Counted from the first letter of the stretch, positions 1-14,511 are shown. The stretch: 64,000 nt of DNA from Alnus glutinosa (GCF_958979055.1 NC_084886.1:44194654-44258653); one strand, 5' to 3'. The notes: a model not told the origin generated them from the sequence alone. A program made the numbers and translations.

Positions 1-318
1 ACGTCCGCGCGCCTTCTGAGGTCAACGCTCGACCCCAGCTGCCATGCTCTCTCTCTCCCACAACCACCCTCATGATTTGAGTAATATTTGATTAGATATG
101 ATAAGATTATAATTTTTGTATAATCCAAATAATTTTTTTTTGTTTAAAATTAATCATTAGATGTTTAAGACTAGGAAAACAGATCTGATAGTTAGTTTAG
201 TTTGAAAAAAATGTTGTACAAGAGCAGTACAAAAGTTATAAATGTATTATATTTTTGTTTGATATGTCCACCTAAATCTTGAAAGTAGAGATTGAGGAAA
301 AAGGTGTCACAAAGAAGG
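1..318. other. AT-rich left edge, no gene seen
   Basis: After a short GC-rich start (about the first 60 bases) this is AT-rich sequence with homopolymer runs. I see no coding exon, RNA gene or clear repeat boundary before the hAT-type element that begins at 327. Confidence 0.5.
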
Positions 319-326
319 CTCTTTGT

Positions 327-977
327 TAGGGGTGGGCAAAAACTCGTTGACCTACCTCGAAAATTCCAATTTTTAGATTTTTTTTTTTTTTTCTCGGATA
401 CGGTTCCAAAAACTGTAGACCCGTGCAGGGCGGGGCGGGTTGCGGATTTGAGTTTTTTAAAACCCCGGAGACCCGCCCCACCCCACATGAAGAAAATTAT
501 AAAACAAAAAACCCCTTAACTGCATAAGTTCATAACCCTAGCGCCGCCCCTCTTCATTTTTTAATTCTTTTCTTCCTAGTTCCTACCATTTAGCCCTAGC
601 GCTGCAACCCGCACCCCGTCCCCATTCTCCGTCCTCCGTCCTCTTCTCTTCATTTTGGTAATGACAGGCATTGGTAGCCGATCCATCTCTCATTCGCTTG
701 GCCTTGTTGTTGGTTGGGATCTCTCATTTGCTTGGTCGTCTATGGGATTCTAGAACGTTGAGAGTAGATCTCTCTTCATCTTCCACTTCTTCGCCCAAAC
801 CCACCCTGCCCCGCTGAACCCGCACCCCTGCCCTACGTCCCCCCCGCCCCGCACGAACCCGCCCTATTGCGGATTCCCATTCTTTTATGCAGATTGTGGG
901 TGAAAAATTCACAACCCACAAGAGTGCGTGGCAGGGGCAAAAAGGGAGAAAATCTGCCCCGCCCGTGCCCACCCCTA
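327..977. mobile_element. non-autonomous hAT-type element, family copy 1
   Basis: The ends are inverted repeats: TAGGGGTGGGC on the left and GCCCACCCCTA on the right. They are flanked by 8-bp target duplications CTCTTTGT (319-326) and GTCTTTGT (978-985) with one mismatch. Eight-bp duplications and TAGGGGTG-type termini are typical of the hAT superfamily. The inside carries clustered GGGGCGGG/CCCGCCCC motifs and no transposase reading frame. Two related copies lie at 1157-1730 and 56619-57744. Short open frames inside are not credible genes. Confidence 0.8.
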
Positions 978-1156
978 GTCTTTGTCACTCTTGATAGGAA
1001 CAGAAGAAACAAAAGAAGAAGAAGTGAGAATGCTATCAAATGCATGGTGGGAAGCGGCCCATCTAGCTATATGTTTGCACTAAAATTGGCACATTTAGAA
1101 ATTTTCAAAACCTTCCATTCCAAGATGGAGAGCAACTGGTGTTGGATATCAGCAAT

Positions 1157-1730
1157 TAAGGGTGGGCAAAACCTGCCCTGCCTTGTTTAGACCGGTTTTA
1201 GGCTTAAAATTCGCGGTTATGGGTCCAGGTTTTGTAAGAATGTGCAAGGTGGGGCAGGTTGCGAATATACAAATTTTAAAACCCCGGATACTCACTCCAC
1301 CCCGCCCCACAACCCTTAAAGGACCTAAAACAAACCCTAACCCCTCTTTGTTCTTCATTTTCCCTTGCGCCGCGTAAGTGCTTAACCTAAAAAATGAGTC
1401 CCTCTCCCTTCGTCATTCTGATTTCTGAGGAAGAGCCCCTCAGTTTCCTTTTTTCCTTCACCCCCTCACCCTCTTTAAAGAGAGACAGAAAGAGTTACAG
1501 AGAATCAAAGATTAAGGAGGACAAAGGAGTCCAAGCCCTTCTTCCTTGCTTGCCTTCGCCACCATATGCGGCGTTGTTTCGGGGGTGATCAGGTACGGCG
1601 TGATGCAGGTCACCAACCTGCAACCATGCGGCTACACTGTTCACTAGTCGGGCCATGAGTAAGGGTTTCAAAACCCGCAAGTGTGAGTTTGGGAGCCAAA
1701 ATGGCTGAAATCCGCCTCGTGCCCACCCTT
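1157..1730. mobile_element. non-autonomous hAT-type element, family copy 2
   Basis: Termini TAAGGGTGGGC and GCCCACCCTTA are inverted. The flanks are TCAGCAAT (1149-1156) and TCAACAAT (1731-1738), an 8-bp target duplication with one mismatch. The internal GGGGCAGG and CCCCGCCCC stretches match the copy at 327-977. No transposase is encoded. Confidence 0.8.
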
Positions 1731-1886
1731 ATCAACAATAACCGATTCAGTGTTTCAATCAGAAAAAAGAAGAGGGTCATTGATACTATACACAGTGTAC
1801 TACCTATCGTACTATCATACTGTATTCGACTATAAATACGCTTGGTTATTGTATATTTTAGCTTTGTGTTGTAGAGTTTCCCCTTA

Positions 1887-2571
1887 GGGCTCGTTTGGTT
1901 TGCGGAATAGACCCTAGGAATGGAATAACTATTCCTATGGAATAGTCATTCTTATGTTTGGTATGGGTCTATTCCTTGGAATACCCATTCCCTTACGAAA
2001 ATGAATAATCAAAAATGAAAGGAATAGCTATTCCAATGGGAATAGACTAGATTTTCCAAAAAAACACAATTAATTATTTTTTATTCTCTTTCAGTTTCTT
2101 TTTTTTTTTTTTAAAAAAAAGGGCGAAAAATCGAAACCCCACCCCCTTAACAGTGGCTGACCACCAATGGGTGGTCGGCCAGCCACAAATGGCTTTGGGG
2201 GTGGTCGCACCACCCCCGGGGCGATTTGGGGGTGGCACAGGCCACCCCCATAGTCACTCGGGGGTGGCCTGGCCACCCCGGGCGACCACTCCGGGGGTGG
2301 CTGACCACTAATTGTGGTTGTCGGCCACCCATAGTTTTCAATTTTTTTTTTTTTAATTTTTTAATTTAAGTTTTTTTTTTTTAATTTATTATTTTTAAAA
2401 TTTATATAATGTGGGGTTTTTTTAGTAATTTTGATTATATTCCAATTAATGTATATTAGTTGTTACCAAACTAAAGATTAAGAATAATCATTCCATTCCA
2501 TCAGCTTCTATTCCTAGGAATAGTTATTCCTTTTCCTAATGGAATAGTCATTCCGCAAACCAAACGAGGCC
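1887..2571. mobile_element. PIF/Harbinger-type MITE with GC-rich core
   Basis: Long terminal inverted repeats begin GGGCTCGTTTGGTTTGCGGA on the left, and the right end is the reverse complement with one early mismatch. A 3-bp TTA target duplication (1884-1886 and 2572-2574) fits the PIF/Harbinger (Tourist) class. The element has AT-rich shoulders with T and A runs, and a GC-rich centre at about 2150-2335 made of GGGGTGGC / GCCACCCC inverted motifs. No transposase frame is present. The core resembles those in the elements at 18193-19107 and 53811-54541, although the termini differ. Confidence 0.85.
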
Positions 2572-2685
2572 TTAGTGTTGCAAATTCTTTTGTATATTTC
2601 AGTTGCACGTCATGTCTCACCTACCCGCACATGTGCCCTTGTTTTCAATTTTCAATCAAACGAACTTATGTCTCGATCGACTGAA

Positions 2686-2707
2686 CCCCCCCCCCCCCCC
2701 CCCCCCC
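2686..2707. repeat. poly(C) run of about 22 bases
   Basis: Uninterrupted cytosine tract. Its length is likely polymorphic or error-prone in assembly. Confidence 0.9.
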
Positions 2708-2871
2708 AATGTACATTATTTTAAGTCTTAAATACATCATTTGCTTAAGTATCCTCTTTGAGTATCAATATTTCATATCATGTATTTTATACTATTTTTC
2801 ACCTATTATTTTTAGTTCTATACTTTGATATTTCGAAGCGGGGCATTACACCTCTCATCCTCTTTGTCCTT

Positions 2872-2907
2872 ATCAAGCGGCCACTTGTCTTCTTTTGGCC
2901 GCTTGAT
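2872..2907. repeat. perfect 12-bp stem-loop
   Basis: ATCAAGCGGCCA (2872-2883) is followed after 12 bases by its exact reverse complement (2896-2907). It lies in sequence with no recognised gene. It may be a remnant of a GGCC-rich element core. No terminator function is implied in a plant genome. Confidence 0.6.
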
Positions 2908-3162
2908 GATGGTGGCCACCTCAAGTGGTCACTGACTTTTCAGAGTCGGCGTCAATTCAAAAATTACTTTTGTTGGAGGTGGCGTGGAAGGTTTTTTTAT
3001 TCTTTTGACTTCATTGGAGGCGGAAGCCAAAAAGGAAATGGAGTCGATGCCCACCCTTAGAGAGAGTGAGAGTGAGGCTTCATGTATTTCATTATTAGTT
3101 TGCTTATTGAAAATGCTATATGTGTGCAATTTTTTCCTCCTATTTTGCTAACAAATACCTAA

Positions 3163-3537
3163 GAGTACTAACATCAGCTTTCTTAAAACTCATTTTATTT
3201 TTTAAATGTAGGGATTCTTTTTTTTAAAAAAAAAAAAAAAAAAACACATGAAACAAATTCTCTTTATGTTCCCTAAACCAAGAGAACACTAAGGGAACCA
3301 ACAGTGTACCCTAAATCTACTAATCTAGGGTAATACTTTTGCTTCTCTTAACATTGTTTTAGTATAAAAATATTTTCTCTTTCTTCACTTTTCTCTAACA
3401 TTTATTTGAAAAAATATTTAAATGACATAGGAAAATTATAAGAGAAGCTATTGCGGAGTTTATTTAAATATGGAAACGAAAAGTAGTTTGAATTCCTAAA
3501 TTTAAGGAAAATCTAAGAAATGTTGTTGTTAATGCTC
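3163..3537. mobile_element. MITE with TAA target duplication, family A copy 1
   Basis: The left end GAGTACTAACATCAGC and right end GTTGTTAATGCTC are imperfect inverted repeats. TAA flanks both sides (3160-3162 and 3538-3540), a PIF/Harbinger-like 3-bp duplication. Inside are repeated TTCCCTAAA / CCTAAATTTAGG motifs. A diverged relative lies at about 31066-31460. There is no coding capacity. Confidence 0.65.
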
Positions 3538-3956
3538 TAACAGGATGAATTTTGGCAAATATTATGTAAACCTAATGAAGCACAAAAATTACCTATTGCA
3601 TGGAACAATTGACTAGAAAATTCTTCATAAGCAATACCATACCTTTGATATTTTGCAATAGTTTTCGTAATATATTAGTTATGATTCACCGGGCTAAATA
3701 AGAAGCACATAAATTGTTGGAGGATATTATATTGAATTTAAAATCCATATATGGATGAGTAATTCTAGGAATCATTTTTTTTTTTTTTTTTTTGCTATCT
3801 TTTTATCCTCTTAAAATTGATATGGCTTTTAAATTACTATTAGCTTTGAGATAAACCACTATTGAATTTTGATCCAATAATTTTTTAAAAGTCAAATCAA
3901 CTTTGAGATGATACAAATAAGAATGTTGAGATGAAAGGCTTCTAAACTTATTTGAA

Positions 3957-3987
<31 letters not shown>

Positions 3988-5019
3988 CATTGAAGAATGA
4001 AATGACTTGAAAACTTATTTAAATGACTTTAAATATTCAATTTTTTAAAGGAAAAAGGAGCAAAAAGACCTTTCAACGAATTAAGATCCCCTTTCAACAT
4101 GGTATAGATAGAGCAGTTAATGTAATGTCCATATTTCAACCATAAGCAGTTAAAGGAGGCTATTTATATAAATGCATGAGATCTCAATTATAAAATGACA
4201 CGGCACTATATGCACGGTTAGATACAATAAAACAAAATATTGATTATAAAATGAAATATAGTCATTATTAAACTATTTGTTGGATGGAACTTTTGATCAT
4301 ATTATATGAAAATCAATTGGTGTCCAATGAAAGAAGTTAAAGTCTTTTATGACATTTAAAATCGCACCCCGCAAGACATATTGCAAGACATATTTTAAGA
4401 GCAGTGCATGTGAGTAGAGCGGCATTATTGTACCCAACGCTATTAAAATGTCATTAATTAGAATAATTAATAAGCAATAACAGGGTTAGAATAGACAGGT
4501 AAATCTAATTTTTATTGGTCGAGATGTTGAAAATGTGGTCAAGCTGTCGTTAGCAAACCAATTACAAAAGTCCAGGTTCCATGTGAAGGATTCTTTACTC
4601 CAACAAGGGTTTGACAAACAGACCTATTAACAGAGACAAAGTACCAGTCCAGCCATAAGTCATGATCATAATTAATCACCTTAATTAATTAAGCTGAAAA
4701 AAAAAAATTGAAATCCCAACTGTTTCTGCGTATCGATAGTAAGAAGAAGGAACCTATCATTTTCCTGAAGAATATTCTATTCAAACTTGGACTGCACTGA
4801 CAAAATTTGTTCTCCTTTTGCACAGTTTAAAGTATTCAAATCTTGTCTATTGCCGGCCGCCCCATTGTTCAACACGCTTTCCTTTATATTGGACCTCTTT
4901 GTCGGTGATTCAAACTTCCCCTTCTAGATTTTCTTATGTTCTGATCAATACACAAGAGTAAAAGAGATGGAAAATGCTCTACTTTTTATTTTTTATTTTT
5001 TTTCTTCAAAAGTGGTTTT
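3538..5019. other. intergenic, no gene seen
   Basis: AT-rich sequence with an (AAT)n microsatellite at about 3957-3985 and homopolymer runs. I found no exon-like open stretch with recognisable similarity and no clear transposon boundary. Confidence 0.5.
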
Positions 5020-5690
5020 TGTTGGAAAATATTTTCAATAGTTAGTAAATGGACTTGACAACCCAATTCGGACTCATTTACTATTTATGGTCCCAAAGAA
5101 AGCTGGTTATACGGTCCGTTAACCGGGCCCATCAATTCACCAAAAAGGTTAGGCTGCATGATCCACGTACTGCGTGGCAGAACCAAGCTCATCCAGAAGT
5201 AGTGCGTAAGAAGCCACAAAGAATTGAGATCCCGAGATACTCGGAACGTGTCTTGAGAACATTGAAGTCTACGTTCTGGATACATAGCAACCTCATGTTC
5301 TAGAACGTGGGTACACATGATCCGGATGAGCGAAGACATACAGGTCAGACACGTGGAAGCCCATGTTCTGGGTGCAGGAAGACCCACAATCTGGATGTGT
5401 GGAGATCCCACAATCTGGGTAATGGGAGACCCACATTCAGATAATCAAGTCCCTGCTATTTTAGGAAAAACCAATTCTCACCCTTACTATAAATACCCAC
5501 AAACATCCAACTATAGTCTACTTGAAATTATTCTGATTAAGGCATTAATACACATTCTCTCATATTCTTATGAGAATTGACTTAAGCATCGGAATGAAAC
5601 TAGCTGACACTCCTGGCAAGCACCCTTACTGACCTCTACTGTTTTGCAGGAATTCTAAGAAGAACTTTCAAGAAGCTTGTGCTACCAATT
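5020..5690 (+). mobile_element. probable degraded solo LTR
   Basis: The stretch starts TGTTGGAAAA and near its end has a GCTACCAA remnant, like the TGTTGG...CCAACA termini of the clear solo LTRs at 14512 and 45555. A plausible TATA box, TATAAATA, lies at 5488-5495. About 150 bases later comes a CT-rich segment ending in TTTTGCAGG, a layout shared with the LTR at 45555-46034. No matching 5-bp target duplication was found, so the boundaries are approximate. Confidence 0.45.
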
Positions 5691-5958
5691 GGAAACTGTT
5701 TAAACAGTTTTAAATGATGTGTGGTGATACATTTTTTAAAATAGTAGATCTCATCTATAATTGTCACATCATTTGAGAATGAACTTTTAGGAAATAAATT
5801 TGGTAAGTGTAAATGGATTCCCACGTCACATCTTGATTAATATCGCTACATATTTGGCACATAAAGGAGGAGTTATCGATCATCCTTGGATCAAAATTCA
5901 ATAGTAAGCTATCATACATCTAATGGTAATTTTAAAAAGTAGAGTAAATAAGCGTCTA

Positions 5959-6311
5959 ATATGTAATGCACGTGTACCTTGCCATGTTAGCCCAACAAGT
6001 TATCGATCATCTTGATAGGATGGTGCCGACTAGGGGTGTACATGCGGGTGGATATTAACCGTCCGTATCCATTATCTGCAACTATCTGTAATTCGCACAT
6101 ACGGATGCAGTTAGTAAAAACCATTATCCGTATATCTCCAATATGTAATGCATGTGTACCCTACCATGTTAGCCCAACGAGTTATCGATCATCCTAATAG
6201 GAAGGTGCAGACTACGGGTGTACATGCGAGCAGATATTAACTGCATGTATCTGTTATCCGCAGCTATCCGTTATTTGCACTTGCAATTAGCGAAAACCGT
6301 TATTTGCATAC

Positions 6312-6312
<1 letters not shown>
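5959..6312. repeat. tandem duplication, period about 182 bp
   Basis: The segment starting ATATGTAATG at 5959 recurs at 6141. Both units then run through GTGTACC, CCATGTTAGCCCAAC, GTTATCGATCATC and a GGGTGTACATGCG motif with scattered differences. An (AT)n microsatellite follows at 6315-6349. The GGGTGTACATGCGGGTGGATA segment resembles hAT-type termini, so this may be a duplicated transposon fragment. Confidence 0.7.
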
Positions 6313-6351
<39 letters not shown>

Positions 6352-6470
6352 GAGGAGGTTTTGTAGATGATTTGATTAGTTGTGTTGCTTTCTTGTGTAA
6401 CATTTGAGCAAAAAGTAAAAATAATGTGAAATTAATATATATTCAAAACATTAAGGTTTAAAAAAAGTGG

Positions 6471-6632
6471 GGGGGAGAAACTTCACTTATAACCTATGAT
6501 CTTTCATCACTTTTGAAAAAATGTACCCAAACTTTAAAAAGTGTTAATTTATCCATCTTTCAATTTTTTTCAATTTCAATCATCCGTTTGAATTTTTTGT
6601 TAAATCCTATCAAAATTTTAAAAATATCCCTA

Positions 6633-6663
<31 letters not shown>

Positions 6664-6760
6664 ATTGATAGGAATTAGATATTAGTTGGAATTTATTAGA
6701 ATTTACAAAAACACCATGCTTGAATCTTTTAAAATCTTTAATTTTTAATTTTTTACGATA
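6471..6760. mobile_element. truncated copy of a Mutator-like MITE family
   Basis: The left part (GAGAAACTTCACTTATAACC and onward) closely follows the left half of the complete element at 56034-56502. The part after the poly(G) run matches that element's centre in reverse orientation. The right terminus is missing. A run of about 21 guanines at 6641-6661 interrupts it. Confidence 0.55.
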
Positions 6761-7863
6761 AACACAAAATGCTCAAAAGACCCATTACTTAATATACGAA
6801 TAGCTGATACTAATCGCAATAATATCATAGATGTGATTAGTTACAAAACCATCACGCGGATATGAATTTCTAGAAGTGATATTGAGTTTTGTGAATCCGC
6901 GTGCACTGGTCTTTATAGCGTAAATACTAGTACGGATAGCATTAGTCCTTCTAGACAACGTGGCCACTACGGAGCCAGCCAAGAGAAAATGACATTCCAA
7001 AGGTCCATTCCTGCGACTTGTGACAAGACTTACTGGCGGTGCAGAACATGAGCACCGTTGAAACAATTGAGAAAGAGAGCCTCTGAAGAGATTAGGATTT
7101 CACTAACCACTACCAAACGGCAAGAGCAGTCGAACCTCAAGGAAAATAGTTGAATAAAGAGCAAGTCTTCTGTTCATGTATTTCCAGAAAGCGAAATGTG
7201 CACTAACATATAGAGTTGATGTTTCTTCTACGCTAGAGACTTCTACTACTAAAAGGCAGCAAGATATATAACATTATTTTTTTTAGTTTTAGTATTCGTA
7301 ATCCTATTCAACTTCAATTACAACTCCTAATCAAACCAGATAATATTATGTATTATGTATTTTGAGCTACTACTGCCAAAGAATGGATCAAGTTGAAGCC
7401 CTACTTATCACCAAGGAGGTGTTACGATCCTAACTAAGTGTCCCGCGTAACTTAAGTGCAATTTTAGTTGTGTATATAAACTTTTGGGGCTAGCTCTCCC
7501 CTTGAAAGACGGTTTTCAAGAACGAGTTCTACTTTATATTTGTATCATCATTATTCGCCACAACCCTTTGTACTTTTGAATTTTGATCAACACTTTAGGC
7601 AAGTACGTAGTTCAGCAATTCTTTTTAGATGCATGTGAATACCATGAAGAACACCTCCAGGATCACCCTACCCATCTTTGTGAAAGATGTATTTAATGTG
7701 GATGTATGCAGACAACCAAGCATGTACAACATCATAATGAAGCATATCAACAACGTTGAGCTTGATAGTGTATAAGCAGTTATTAAACAAATGGATTGAA
7801 AATGAAGCCATTCAGAATGAATGAATGGTTAGTGCCAGTACAGTAAAGATGAAACTGAAGAAT
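6761..7863. other. intergenic downstream of the guanosine deaminase gene
   Basis: I see no supported gene. The sequence includes moderately GC-balanced stretches (6900-7100) with a short open frame that matches nothing I recognise. Confidence 0.4.
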
Positions 7864-10976
<3,113 letters not shown>

Positions 10977-11456
10977 GTGGGCGTGGATATCCATGTCGTG
11001 AACCCAGAAACACAGACTGGCCTCCTGTCAAAATCAATCGATCCAAGACTACCAAGAATCTCTCCGATGCGAATCGAGCTACGTCTCTCTCTATGAAGAA
11101 GGAAAATAGCCAAATAGGAGATGGATCTTAATAAACTGAGAGAGTGCTTGGTCCACAAAATTATAATATTCAAATATATAAATATTTGTGTGTATATTAA
11201 ATTCCACCTTTATTTGTTTGGGTCGGGTGAAAAGAAATGAACTTTGGCCACCCAAAAGAAAAAAGTTTGTGATTTGTGACCTCGCTGTGGCAGGGCCGAA
11301 AACGGGAGGCCTTTTCAACTTTCCAAACAAATTTCCTTTTTCCTTTCTTAAAAAGTCAAAAACCACCCATTCATGTCCACGCGCACAAAAGACAAACAAG
11401 TACACAGCTGGGTTATAGAAGAGAAGGTTGTAGAAGCAGAAACATTTTGCGGAAGG
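10977..11456. promoter_or_regulatory. shared 480-bp head-to-head intergenic promoter region
   Basis: It separates the start codons of two divergently transcribed genes, the guanosine deaminase (minus) and the membrane protein gene (plus). It must hold both 5' UTRs and core promoters. I see no convincing single TATA box, and the placement of elements is not resolved. Confidence 0.6.
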
Positions 11457-12363
11457 ATGCGAAACATGTGGGGGCAAGGGCAACCCTACTCTCTGCCTCT
11501 GTGGAATCCACTGGCAGTGAAACTGAAAGCCGGGAGGCCTTTCCTCGTCTTTCCCGGATTAATGCGCCAGGGAAGCGTCTCTGTGGCACTGGCCGGAAAT
11601 CGACATCCGAGGCTCCGGGATTTACCTTTACCCAATTGGAATGCATCGACCCCGTCTCCATCCGCTGAATCTGTGGGTGCCTTTAGCCAAACGCTTTCTT
11701 CTGCTCTGCCCCCCATTCAACTCCTCAAACTCAAACCTCCAGGCTTTCGACCCTCTCCTCAACTGGGTCTGCTTTCTCTCCTCTTCGCCCTCTCCATGGT
11801 AAATATATTACATATTAATTAGAAATGGAATGCTCTTTTGTTGTTGTCTGATGTTTGTGACTGTGGACATGGTATGCAGGCCATTGGTGCCATTTTCGCC
11901 CTGGCTATAATTTCCATTCCAACTATCAACGTAAGCTTGCTGTTTTTGCTTTTGTTCGTTCCCATGTGGAAATGTACACTCCCAAACATAAATATGAACT
12001 TTTGTATGCAATTAATTTATTAATTTTGCCTATGTATTACTACTGGAATAGGCTTTTACAAGATTGTCAGCTTCACTGGATAAATTGTCCCGAGTTGTCT
12101 CAGAGGAGGTACCCGGCACCTTGTCCTCTCTCAAACTTTCTGGGCTTGAGATAAACGAATTGACCCTACAACTTAGCAATCTCAGGTACTAAAGAGAAGA
12201 TGTAAAAACAATTCTTGCTTCACATTTTAATTTGTTGCTGCGTGGCTGCATATTTTCATTTTCTGCTTCTGGGTTTTCAAGGTCAAGAATTTCTGGAATT
12301 CAAAACCCAAAGAAAGTCAGAAACAATAAGCCCTCTTCTTTTGGAAGGAGGAACTACCCTTAA
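11457..12363 (+). CDS. probable plastid membrane protein with DUF948-like segment
   Basis: Four exons: 11457-11798, 11880-11930, 12052-12185, 12282-12363. All introns are GT-AG, and the continuous frame is 609 nt (202 residues). The first ~95 residues are rich in Ser, Pro, Arg and Leu and poor in acidic residues, consistent with an organelle transit peptide. A long hydrophobic segment follows (about residues 100-130, LGLLSLLFALSM then AIGAIFALAIISIP), probably one membrane span. Then comes an amphipathic stretch beginning ASLDKLSRVVSEEVPGTLSS and continuing with SLKLSGLEINELT, as in DUF948-type proteins of bacteria and chloroplasts. The tail is basic. The start is uncertain: the frame is open upstream to 11373 and another Met follows at 11466. 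Function is unknown; plastid location is inferred. Confidence 0.75.
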
Positions 12364-12857
12364 AGCATATGGAGGATCAACGAATCTTTTGGTATAAATC
12401 GTTCCCCGACTTCTGTGATATAAAACTGCTATATTATGTTATGTAACCCCTCAAATTATAGTGAAGCTAGGCGCTTCTTTGTGGTAATTAGTGTCAAGCC
12501 ATTGAGGGCATTCTCAGGCTAATCTCAGCCCATCTAGAATTTATTTGCAGAGAACTATCTCTGCTTTATTTCGAATCTCTACACTATGTAGAAAACCTTC
12601 TTGAAGTTTGTTTAATATACTAGTCTTGAATCTTAGTGTGTAAATTGTGGTTACAAACAGCAAAAGTTGGAATTGCCAAATCAGAACAGTAAAGAAGTTC
12701 AGTTGAATAGCAGAGTTTATGAATTCTGCAGATTTATTAGTCGTTAATTATTTCCCATTTCTTTCGCAAACTAGTAAGTACGTCAAGCAAATTCTTCATC
12801 TTGTTGATGCTTTCATTCATTGCTTGCAAGATTATGCAAATATATAGTACAGCAGGT
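12364..12857. other. intergenic between convergent genes
   Basis: About 495 bp between the stop codons of the convergent genes at 11457-12363 (plus) and 12858-13962 (minus). It should contain both 3' UTRs. The last ~80 bases resemble the sequence just 3' of the second thioesterase copy, so that flank was part of the duplicated block. Confidence 0.6.
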
Positions 12858-13962
12858 TCACAATTTGGCATACTTCTTGAGACTATCACCGGCATCTTTT
12901 GCATGCTCCGGCACAGGCATGTTACATAGAAGAGTAACCCTAGACGATGCTACCAAGGATTTGCTCTGTGAATTTGAAGGATCAACCTTCCAGAGTTGCA
13001 CCTCCCACACCTGCTCAAAATTTTCATTAACCATGCCATTATAATATAAGTCTTACATGATACCATACTCCAAAACTTAAATAGGCAGCATTCATGTTAT
13101 AATTAACTTAATTATGAACTAAGTAGATAAGCATAGAATTAGAAACTAATTGTTTGTATGATAAAGTGTAACGACCCATGGAAAAATGCTAGCTACATAT
13201 GCTCAATCATCTCAAAAAGATTAGTCAATTTAGAACTTTCTTCTCAAAATTACTTATAAAACACAGTTTTACTTATTAAGTAATCAATCTGGAACTTAAA
13301 ACCCATGAGCATCTCTGTTATAAACCATTCATTTTTTATGTGAAGCATTCATCTTTCTAATATTAGAAAGGGGTGTCGCATAAAGACTCATTATAACCAA
13401 AAATAAATAAATAATGAATTGTTGATCAGGGGAAAAATAATGGGATGAGAAAGAGACAATTATATCAATAGAAGTTACCTGGATGGTTCTGCCAACATTA
13501 ACAGGGGTGGCCTCAGCGAGAACAAGATCACCAAGCTCAGCGCGCTTCACATGGTTGATGCTAAGTTGAATCCCAGCCACTCTCTGGAAACCCGAAGCCA
13601 TGTGGGCTCCCATGCTTGCCAGCCCCTCAGCTATCAGAGCCGATACCCCTCCATGCAGCACCTTGAATGGCTGTTTTCAATATGGGAATTTCCCAGAGAT
13701 CGATGTTATAAGTACATCTATGAAATCGATTCTTCAAAAATAAAGAAAGAAAGGAGATGAAGAGGGGGCAGGCAGGGGAAGAAGATTGAGAGGGTTGACT
13801 TTCCACCTGACAGCAGTTTTGGGTTACACGAAGCCGGCCTGTGACTTTTTGTGGGGATAACTCTTCAACCTCGAATCCGATCACATGAAGCGGAAGATTC
13901 AGCTCCCCAGTCCTCGACTTGGTCGACGATGCTGCTGTTTCTGCTCCCTGCTTCTTCTCCAT
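12858..13962 (-). CDS. DHNAT1: peroxisomal DHNA-CoA thioesterase (hotdog fold), tandem copy a
   Basis: Likely hydrolyses 1,4-dihydroxy-2-naphthoyl-CoA in peroxisomes, a step of phylloquinone (vitamin K1) synthesis. Three exons: 13807-13962, 13479-13670, 12858-13010. Introns are GT-AG and phase 0, giving 166 residues. Residues 1-20 form a poorly conserved leader. The 4HBT hotdog core includes [19 protein letters not shown] (HGG...E active-site region) and [18 protein letters not shown]. Exon 3 encodes [10 protein letters not shown] and [13 protein letters not shown]. The C-terminus is AKL, a PTS1-like peroxisomal signal. Arabidopsis DHNAT1 has the same layout and also ends AKL. The start chosen is the ATG at 13962, aligned with the start of copy b. 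I saw no break or frameshift. Confidence 0.93.
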
Positions 13963-14139
13963 AACCTCTGCTACTCGCTCGTCTCTCTCTCTCCTACTAT
14001 TCTTTTCATTTAATTTCTTGTCTATTCATTTACAAAATCGAAAAAAAGGATGCTTCTTTTGGTGGTGTGGGGTAGGTGAGAGCGTGACTGATTATCGGTT
14101 GGGTGAAGGAGGAGGAATGATTGAATGGGTTAGTAGGTC

Positions 14140-14205
14140 TTATTGGCCTGCCTTGCACTTACGTGGTCCAAAGAGTGCTTCAAAGTAGACGGATATGGAT
14201 TGGTT
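14140..14205 (-). promoter_or_regulatory. conserved upstream block of thioesterase copy a
   Basis: The stretch around TTACGTGGTCCAA, GAGT, CTTCAAAGT and GACGGAT is shared with the region 20990-21060 upstream of copy b, at a similar distance from the start codon. It contains an ACGTGG core resembling G-box/ABRE elements. It is either a retained regulatory block or simply duplicated flank. Confidence 0.5.
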
Positions 14206-14511
14206 GAGGTTTCTGCTAAGATGGTATGGGCAAACCATTCCCCCACGCGCTTGTCGGTTTTTCTCCTCTCAATTCTCACGTTCACACCTCGCTCGACCCA
14301 CCAAAGAGATTTGGCCCATTTTACCGTTTCTGCTTCTGTATTTTGTCTCTCTGTAAACGTGCTAGTGTTTCTTGTTTGAGAAATGCTCTCACACTCTCAA
14401 ATGAATACTCTCTAAAGTGTCACTAAAACTCACCATTAAACTTTGGATATATCACGGATCACTAATGGACTTTGGATTCAATAATAATTTTTAGTGATAT
14501 TATGATAAAGA

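Noticed and set aside
6641-6661. Poly(G) run, with poly(C) at 2686, considered as assembly joins
   Set aside because: The flanking sequence of the poly(G) run aligns on both sides with one transposon family, so it is more likely a real or length-variable homopolymer than a misjoin.
11276-11668. 130-codon plus-strand frame overlapping exon 1 of the membrane protein gene
   Set aside because: It is in a different frame from the one that continues through three conserved splice junctions, so it is a shadow.
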